A program made the translations under genes and the position numbers. A stretch of DNA of 60,113 bases from positions 1 to 60,113 of IMG/VR virus record IMGVR_UViG_3300042466_000580; one strand, 5' to 3'. Shown here one piece after another: positions 54,837-60,113 of this stretch. The stretch comes from a virus. The first letter of the stretch is position 1. Every line of letters starts with the position of its first letter. The notes below the pieces were generated by a model, which saw only the letters and a program-made list of their open reading frames with translations, did no database searches and was not told where the DNA came from.

Positions 54837-57614
54837 TCACCTCGTCCAGTTCTGGAGAATTTGCGTGTTGGGATTCAGGCTCATGTTGAAGTTACGGAGG
54901 GCACGAATCCGGTCCTCGGGCTTGGCACCCAGGTCTTGGCTTCCCTCGCCGCCACGGGGAACGTAGGGGAAGGGGAATCCCTCTGGGCCTTGAGGTCCCA
55001 TCGGCGGGATGTTGCCCGGGGGTGGCGGCTCAATGCCACCACCAACCGGCGGCTGCCCACCACCAACTGGAGGTTGCCCGCCACGAATCAGGAGTTCACG
55101 AATCCCCAACGCGCCACCAACAAGCCCAGCCCGCTTGGCCCATTTCTTCCACTGAGGCTCGGCCTGCGGCGTTGCATCAGGGGTGTGTACGGACGGGTCC
55201 TCAGGACGGTTGATTACCACATCTTCTAGGTCTGGCTCTCTCTTAACCTCAACCGGATCAGGCTCTCGCTTGATCTCAAACTCTGCATCAATCGGCTCGT
55301 TGTTGAGGTCGAGGTCCCTGCGGGGCGGCAGCACCTCAACGGGATCAATGGGTGTGGTCGATGCCGCCAGCTTGCCACCCTGAAGGTCGGCAGTAGTGCT
55401 GGGGATCAACGCACCACCTGGGGCAGTATCCTGACTACCGGGCACCATAGAGCCACCGGCAGAGCTTGGGTTAGCCGGTGTGACAGGAATCAAGTCTCCC
55501 CCGGTCTGGGCCGGAAAGGGATTGAACGGACGGTTCAGGGTGCCAGCCTCGCGGTCCATCGTCTGCATGGAGTTGATGCCAGACATGGAGTCCAGCCGCT
55601 CTGCCAACACCAGCCGTCGCTGGAGTTCGGCAATCTTGCTGGCCTTCGCCGCCGCAGCACTGGTGCCTGGGGCCTCGGGCTCATTGGACTCCAAGAGTTC
55701 CCGAAGCTGCTGACGCAAGACAGAGGAACGCTCCATCTCGTTCCCAACCGTCTTGTTGAACTCAGCCTGGAACTGCCGTCGCCGCTCTAGGTCGGAGTCG
55801 CTGACCATCCGGTTCTCCCGGTTGTAGGCAGCAAAAGGACGGTCGCCGTCAGGGATATACTTTTTCTTCCCGTCCTCGTCATACACAACCGCGTTGTAAG
55901 ACCCTGGCTTGTTGCCGGGGAGTTCCTTGGCAGGCTTGCTGTTCACCCCACGGCGGTCACCCAAGTCTCGGCCAAGGGCAAAGTTGGGGTCCACCTCTTC
56001 GGTCGAGATCGGCTCACCTTCACCACTCAATCGCTGTTGCAGATCGGCAAGCTCTTCGGGGCCAACCTCGTCACCAAGCTCCATGCCGGGATTGCCTTGA
56101 GCGATTACTTGCTTCGGGGCAGGAGCCTCGCCACGCACGTTCGGAGTGCCAAGGTTGGGGACGTTGGCTGGGTCCTGAGTGGTGGAAACCCCATCACCAA
56201 TGCCACCAGCCGGGGCCGCAGGGCTGCCGTCACCAGGGCGGGTGCTTGGCTTGTAGTTCTCGCCCCATCCTTGATGCCCGAAAATGTCCTCAAACTTGCG
56301 GGTAAGGGAAGCAATCGTTTGCTCCATCATCAGTGCCCGCTCTGCCGTCTGTGCGGCCTTCACTGAGTCAGGCATATTCTGACGAAGAAGCGGGCCAGCC
56401 TTCTTCTCTGACATCTGACCAGGGGGAATGTCGCCGCCGTTCATCCGGTCAACAGGGAAGTCAGGATCGTGGTTGTAATCCTGAAGCAACTCAGTCGCAT
56501 CCGCTCGCTCGCCTGCCGTGACGGGCGTGACGTTCATGCTCTCTTTGTTCGTAGTGGAAACGAAATCACGGGCGAACTCTTCTGCGGAACTGTACTGTTG
56601 GTTGGGGGTAGTGAAGTCGCCCCTCTTCACTGTGCGGAAAGCATCAAGTGCATCGCTGTGGTCGGCAGGCCGGACACTCGTAACGTGTCTCTTCATTTTG
56701 CTGCCGGTGTTACCCGGAGCAAAGACGCTAGGGTTGTCTTGTCTGCTATCCGCAGTGTCGAACATCAGCGGATCGCTTGCCCGCTTGCTGTCGATTACGT
56801 CATGGGCATTGCTGTTTTCAGCAAGCCTGTTCATTAGCGCGGTGGCTTTCTGCTTTGGGGTCTGAGTGCCTGCGGCCAGAGCCCTGCCTGGGGGACGCGG
56901 ATTGACTCCCGATCCCCGTGGAGTGTTGGCGGCATCGTCATAGACAGGGCCAACACGAAGTCCCTCTTTGGCTCGCTCAATAGCCCGCCGAGTCTGGGGG
57001 TCAGTGTTCTCGTCTGTGTACTTGGGGTAGTAGACGGTGTTGCCGTCCTTGTCCTTGCCCTTCCTCAGACCAAGCTCACCACGATTGCTCGTAACGTCCT
57101 TCAGAACCTTGGGGTCTTCCGATGGATTCTCTGGCTGGAACGGTTTTGGCTCCATCCCTGCCTGTGCATCAATACCGTCCAGGCGAACGCCACCGCCAGG
57201 AGTGGCAGGCTTGTTCTGAATCCAAGAGGCATCCGGGTCCACCCCATTGAACACCGCATCGACCAGCATCTTGCCTTCTTCGGTAAGCTCAATCGGGCGG
57301 GGCTTCTTGGTCGCGGGGTCAATGCCAGCCACCTGGGGATTGCGTGTTTCCGCCGTGATGGTTCGCAAGAGCTTGTCTTGCTCATCGGGGGACATGTTGT
57401 CCACGATCTTGCGAAGCTGTGCCAAGTCCTCGGGCGCACCGCTGTAGATCAGGTTGCGAACAAAACTGAGAGGAAGGGCAGTGTCTACGTTGTGACCAGC
57501 CTTGTTCGGGTTCTGGGCCAGGGCCTTGCGCGCGGCCCCTTCGCCAGTCTTTACGCGAGGTGCGTCAGGCACATTGTCGGCCTCTCCAAGCAGCTTGCGA
57601 ATTGTGCGGCTCAT
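54837..57614 (-). CDS. large Pro/Gly/Asp-rich virion protein candidate
   Basis: 925 residues, ATGA overlap at its start. SRTIRKLLGEADNVPD at the N terminus; long disordered acidic/Pro-rich region with helical blocks (FVRNLIYSGAPEDLAQLRKI; DLERRRQFQAEFNKTVGNEM; ASKIAELQRRLVLAERLD). Near the C terminus a Gly/Ala hydrophobic segment (RAGLVGGALGIRELLI) is followed by tandem GGQPPVGG repeats and FPFPYVPRGG. The composition suits an unfolding ejection protein. Function inferred from order only. Confidence 0.5.
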   Translation of the reverse strand: MSRTIRKLLGEADNVPDAPRVKTGEGAARKALAQNPNKAGHNVDTALPLSFVRNLIYSGAPEDLAQLRKIVDNMSPDEQDKLLRTITAETRNPQVAGIDPATKKPRPIELTEEGKMLVDAVFNGVDPDASWIQNKPATPGGGVRLDGIDAQAGMEPKPFQPENPSEDPKVLKDVTSNRGELGLRKGKDKDGNTVYYPKYTDENTDPQTRRAIERAKEGLRVGPVYDDAANTPRGSGVNPRPPGRALAAGTQTPKQKATALMNRLAENSNAHDVIDSKRASDPLMFDTADSRQDNPSVFAPGNTGSKMKRHVTSVRPADHSDALDAFRTVKRGDFTTPNQQYSSAEEFARDFVSTTNKESMNVTPVTAGERADATELLQDYNHDPDFPVDRMNGGDIPPGQMSEKKAGPLLRQNMPDSVKAAQTAERALMMEQTIASLTRKFEDIFGHQGWGENYKPSTRPGDGSPAAPAGGIGDGVSTTQDPANVPNLGTPNVRGEAPAPKQVIAQGNPGMELGDEVGPEELADLQQRLSGEGEPISTEEVDPNFALGRDLGDRRGVNSKPAKELPGNKPGSYNAVVYDEDGKKKYIPDGDRPFAAYNRENRMVSDSDLERRRQFQAEFNKTVGNEMERSSVLRQQLRELLESNEPEAPGTSAAAAKASKIAELQRRLVLAERLDSMSGINSMQTMDREAGTLNRPFNPFPAQTGGDLIPVTPANPSSAGGSMVPGSQDTAPGGALIPSTTADLQGGKLAASTTPIDPVEVLPPRRDLDLNNEPIDAEFEIKREPDPVEVKREPDLEDVVINRPEDPSVHTPDATPQAEPQWKKWAKRAGLVGGALGIRELLIRGGQPPVGGGQPPVGGGIEPPPPGNIPPMGPQGPEGFPFPYVPRGGEGSQDLGAKPEDRIRALRNFNMSLNPNTQILQNWTR

Positions 57615-57892
57615 GCGTCTTCCTTCTTCTTCTTGCGGCGGAACGGCAGGTCTTTCTCAGCAACCAGATCGTCCTCTTCCACCTTGGGGGTCTTGGGCTT
57701 GCCGTTCTTGGACTCCTTCAAGTCAGCGAGGGAGTTGGACTCTTCTTCGTCCTTCTCCGCGTGCTTCTCCTTCTCCTCGTCGGTCTTCTTGCCGTAGGGG
57801 AGTTGGTTGCGGACAAGCCCATTCAGCACCTTCCTAAGCTGCTTAGGGGTGAGGTCATCCAGATCAAGGCCCGAAATCGCTTGGTGGCTCAT
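57611..57892 (-). CDS. small highly charged protein
   Basis: 93 residues, GGAG upstream. A short N-terminal helix (LDDLTPKQLRKVLNGLVRNQ) is followed by a Lys/Glu-rich tail (KTDEEKEKHAEKDEEESNSL; FRRKKKKEDA). It is coupled to the 925-residue gene by a 4-base overlap. Perhaps an assembly chaperone for the internal proteins. Confidence 0.5.
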   Translation of the reverse strand: MSHQAISGLDLDDLTPKQLRKVLNGLVRNQLPYGKKTDEEKEKHAEKDEEESNSLADLKESKNGKPKTPKVEEDDLVAEKDLPFRRKKKKEDA

Positions 57893-57901
57893 CGCTAACT
57901 C

Positions 57902-58360
57902 CTATGCAAGACCCTTGCCCAACATGGCAAGACGCAGCCTTAACGCTGCCTGATTGCGAGCGTTTGCAATGGACGCTCGGTTGGTTGTTTTGTTGAAGTC
58001 GTACCCAAATCTCGCGTCGTTCTTTTCGGTCCTCTGGCCGTAATCAAACGCCATAGCCCCCTGTCGGAGCATCTGGTTGTCGAACGTGGCCTGACTGTTG
58101 AACTGTTGATCCTCGGCCTCAATGCCCGCCCGCTTCTGGGCACCGGCGGCATTACCGGCAGCCTCTTGCTGGTTGGCATACATGGCTTGGCTGGCACCGG
58201 AGGAGACACCGCGATTGCCAGTGTTCCTTGTGTCGGTGGCGGCGGTCTGCGATTTCTGAACTTCACCTGCGTAGACGTTTGCCGCCATGTCCTGAGTTGC
58301 AGAGTCTGCGACCAGCTTTGGTGGCTTGATACGGAACGGGGTGTTGTCTGCACTAAACAT
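57902..58360 (-). CDS. Ala/Gln/Asn-rich virion protein (internal core-like)
   Basis: 152 residues from the ATG at 58360, chosen because it begins 2 bases after the upstream stop; a longer reading from 58396 overlaps that gene. Helical, Ala/Gln/Asn-rich with no Cys (MYANQQEAAGNAAGAQKRAG; QMLRQGAMAFDYGQRTEKND). The composition is like T7 gp14-type inner proteins. Assigned by composition and order. Confidence 0.5.
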   Translation of the reverse strand: MFSADNTPFRIKPPKLVADSATQDMAANVYAGEVQKSQTAATDTRNTGNRGVSSGASQAMYANQQEAAGNAAGAQKRAGIEAEDQQFNSQATFDNQMLRQGAMAFDYGQRTEKNDARFGYDFNKTTNRASIANARNQAALRLRLAMLGKGLA

Positions 58361-58362
58361 GA

Positions 58363-58779
58363 TTACCCAATCAATCCGATATGGCCGGTCTGCCAATCAC
58401 TCTGCAACCCTATCTGTTGCTCAAGCAGCTTGGCGGCGAATGAAGACTGTTGGTTGCGCTGGCCCATCAACTGCTTGTATCTGCCCATCTGAGCCTGCCG
58501 CCATTGCTGGTTCATCTGCTCGCCCTGCTGCATCTGCTTGTTGCCCATCTCGGCATTGGACTTAGAGACATCTCGGTCAACCTGCGCGGCGTTTGAGAAC
58601 GCGAGTCCCTTTGATAAATCATCAACGGCCCGGTCCCCCGTCGCTGTGCCAGTGCGAGGAGTGAAGGCGGAACCCTGGAGCAAGGATTGCTTTATGGAGC
58701 CAGCGTTGACCCCCTGCCTATTGGTGGGCATCTTGGGTGCAGACGATGGGGTAGGTGCTTTCGGTAGCGGAGAGTTCAT
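58363..58779 (-). CDS. Gln-rich small virion protein candidate
   Basis: 138 residues. Pro/Ser N terminus, then a Gln/Met-rich helix (AEMGNKQMQQGEQMNQQWRQ; MGRYKQLMGQRNQQSSFAAK). It forms a run of three similar Gln/Ala-rich genes with its neighbours, possibly diverged paralogues. No known family. Confidence 0.5.
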   Translation of the reverse strand: MNSPLPKAPTPSSAPKMPTNRQGVNAGSIKQSLLQGSAFTPRTGTATGDRAVDDLSKGLAFSNAAQVDRDVSKSNAEMGNKQMQQGEQMNQQWRQAQMGRYKQLMGQRNQQSSFAAKLLEQQIGLQSDWQTGHIGLIG

Positions 58780-58782
58780 GGA

Positions 58783-59298
58783 TTACCCCAGCATTAATCT
58801 GGCCAGGGGGCTCTGGTACGGGTGCGGGGTTCGCTTGCCGTTTTGGATTCGGTAGCCACCAAGACCCGCCATGTTCAGGAGCGAGCGATTGCGGGCCTGA
58901 CGGGCGGCATCTGACGGGGGAGAGCCGTATCCGCCCTGAGGTTCAGCCTGGGCCCTCTGGTTCGCCCCCTGTTGCCGCATGGCCTCTAGCTGGTACTGGT
59001 GCTGCCGCTCCCGCTCGTCCTCTACCTGCCTCTTGCGGGAAGCCAACTCGCTGGCCCACGCCGCATTGGTTGCCGCGTACATATCCTTTTGCATCGCAGC
59101 GTGTTCTTGAAACATATTCATGCTGTTCTGCGGCTTTCGGGAGGGGGCAGCCTGGACAGCCTGCGGTCGAGGCTGGGCGGCTGGCTGCGGTGCCTCTTTC
59201 TCGTCTTCCTTCTTGTCATCCGCTGGCTTGGCAGGGGCAGGCTGTGCGCCACCCCAGTTGAAGCTGCCAAGAACGGAGTTGGCCCAAGGGTTTTTCAT
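58783..59298 (-). CDS. Pro/Gln-rich virion protein candidate
   Basis: 171 residues from the ATG at 59298 (a GTG at 59301 directly before it is an alternative). Starts KNPWANSVLGSFNWGGAQPA, then Ala/Pro/Lys low complexity and a charged helix (WASELASRKRQVEDERERQH). A promoter-like motif ends 5 bases before the start, so this may be the first gene of an internal-virion sub-operon. Confidence 0.5.
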   Translation of the reverse strand: MKNPWANSVLGSFNWGGAQPAPAKPADDKKEDEKEAPQPAAQPRPQAVQAAPSRKPQNSMNMFQEHAAMQKDMYAATNAAWASELASRKRQVEDERERQHQYQLEAMRQQGANQRAQAEPQGGYGSPPSDAARQARNRSLLNMAGLGGYRIQNGKRTPHPYQSPLARLMLG

Positions 59299-59303
59299 CA
59301 CCT

Positions 59304-59339
59304 TATTTATGTCCCGCTCGCGTCAAACTGAAACGCTAC
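59304..59339 (-). promoter_or_regulatory. putative late promoter (copy 2)
   Basis: Minus strand: GTAGCGTTTCAGTTTG, then GCGGGACATAAATA, matching 13534-13569 in both blocks with 16 bases between TTCAG and CATAAAT. It overlaps the end of the upstream gene. Confidence 0.4.
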
Positions 59340-59748
59340 TTTGGGCTTTTCTCTCAGCAAGCGTGACCGCAGCCATGACCAAGCCCCTCCCGGCCATGCG
59401 GACAAACGGCAGGCCTCTCTTTGCTGACTCTTCCCCTAGCCAATCAACCACTGTCTCAATGTTATCCTTAACCCACTGGCATCCCATCTTGTCCATGTGG
59501 GCAGCCCTGGAGTTACAGCTACAGGTGGGGGTAGCCGTAATGCCAATCTTCTTTAGCAACCCCTTGAGTTGGGTTCCGGCTAGGCACTCTGGCGGCTTGG
59601 GTTCACGGGAGTGTGGGAAGCTGGGGTGGGTTTCGTCTATCGTCCACATATCCCCTGCCTGCTTGACTACGCAGGGCATAACCTCGGGCAGGGAGTAACC
59701 ACGCTCTCGGCATCTGGCTATCAGGTGGTCTTTGTTGCAGGTAATCAT
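59323..59748 (-). CDS. small Cys-containing late protein
   Basis: 141 residues from the ATG at 59748 (ATGA overlap), preferred over a start at 59817 inside the upstream gene. Features are ITCNKDHLIARCRERGYSLP, then LKGLLKKIGITATPTCSCNS, RAAHMDKMGCQWVKDNIETV, VDWLGEESAKRGLP. The 'T--C-CN-RA--MD--G--W' segment recurs, as I recall, in uncharacterised planctomycete and phage proteins. It could be a metal- or cofactor-binding domain. Function unknown. Confidence 0.6.
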   Translation of the reverse strand: MITCNKDHLIARCRERGYSLPEVMPCVVKQAGDMWTIDETHPSFPHSREPKPPECLAGTQLKGLLKKIGITATPTCSCNSRAAHMDKMGCQWVKDNIETVVDWLGEESAKRGLPFVRMAGRGLVMAAVTLAERKAQSSVSV

Positions 59749-60113
59749 GGGAGGGGGTTGTCTCCTTGTCGCCCCACGCAGGGAGGATTCGGGTTGGCCT
59801 GTAGCCATGCTTCGCAAGCCGCCTTGCTTGTGCAGTCATACGGACGGGGCGCACAATAGGCTGGGGGTAATGGGTCTGAGTCATCCCATACGGCATCAAG
59901 CCAGCACTCACCATCACCGCAATCAGGCGGCGACCATGTGCATGTTGCATTTGGCGGGCAGGGGTCGGGGGGCGGCGGCTTGCAGGCAGCTTGGCACTCC
60001 TCCATCGTGGCGTAGACTTCCGGCTGGCCCGCGCACTCGTTGCACGGAGCACACTCCCAGATTTGCGAGAACGGCCCCTGACAAATGTAGCCATCGGGCT
60101 GCGGCGGCTTGCA
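59745..60113 (-). CDS. Cys-rich protein, 5' end cut by window edge
   Basis: Open from the right edge in frame with the TGC at 60113 to the stop at 59745 (122 codons). Reads CKPPQPDGYICQG, WECAPCNECAGQP, then PCPPNATCTWSPPDCGDGEC, PYDCTSKAACEAWLQANPNP. The latter 60 residues are the same module as residues about 30-100 of the protein cut at the left edge. If the molecule is circular the two could be one protein, but the direct join is one base out of frame. Confidence 0.7.
   Translation of the reverse strand, partial: CKPPQPDGYICQGPFSQIWECAPCNECAGQPEVYATMEECQAACKPPPPDPCPPNATCTWSPPDCGDGECWLDAVWDDSDPLPPAYCAPRPYDCTSKAACEAWLQANPNPPCVGRQGDNPLP

Noticed and set aside
1-60113. Complete circular genome
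   Set aside because: Gene order strongly suggests continuity across the ends, but the direct join is one base out of frame and there is no terminal overlap to prove it, so I leave it as a hypothesis.

Overview
The window looks like most or all of a tailed-phage genome (or an intact prophage) with a podovirus-type, T7/P22-like virion and a temperate set of recombination genes. It is GC-rich, densely packed, and most neighbouring genes overlap by 1-4 bases (TAATG, TGATG, ATGA). The host cannot be fixed from sequence alone. A secreted CAP-domain protein, a phage CsrA, and Cys-rich proteins of a style I associate with Planctomycetota make a planctomycete host a tentative guess.

Layout. (1) About 28.5 kb down to 1, minus strand: the first part of a long late operon. 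In transcription order it holds two large proteins of unknown role, scaffold, major capsid protein, a head-decoration-like protein, an envelope or lysis-like cluster (HExxH peptidase, membrane protein, CAP protein), small and large terminase, portal, a free-standing HNH endonuclease, a series of collagen-like and modular tail-fibre proteins, two tail-tube or stabilisation proteins, and Cys-rich proteins. (2) 60.1 kb down to 49.8 kb, minus strand: a Cys-rich protein end, small Gln/Ala-rich virion proteins, and three large internal-virion candidates. If the molecule is circular, this block follows block 1 directly and the two form one late operon of about 39 kb in the usual podovirus order. (3) 28.7 to 39.8 kb, plus strand: an early-type region of about 25 mostly tiny genes, ending with a LexA-type HTH protein and a serine recombinase. 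(4) 49.0 down to 39.7 kb, minus strand: DNA and RNA metabolism, with a RecE-like nuclease, ERF annealing protein, CsrA, SF2 helicase, HNH proteins, zinc-ribbon proteins, MazG-like and DUF5664-like nucleotide hydrolases, a Holliday-resolvase-like nuclease and a sigma factor. A tyrosine recombinase diverges from the start of this block.

The most striking feature is in region 3. Seven intergenic RNA modules each begin with a perfect 7-bp hairpin capped by the triloop GGA. The stems differ in sequence but always pair. Each is followed by a conserved tail (CCCTGTTGGTTGG-like) and then either an intrinsic terminator placed about 15-25 bases before the next ribosome binding site, or a tRNA T-arm-like hairpin. 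A GGA in a hairpin loop is the classical CsrA recognition feature, and the same genome encodes a CsrA homologue. I propose a phage-encoded CsrA/GGA-hairpin circuit of repeated attenuator or antiterminator leaders. A second two-hairpin element occurs twice in the same region. A phage sigma factor and a repeated upstream motif (CGGGACATAAATA) suggest a separate late promoter class.

No DNA polymerase, primase, T7-type RNA polymerase, tRNA or rRNA gene was found. The phage therefore appears to rely on host replication and transcription enzymes redirected by its own regulators, unless genes lie outside the window.
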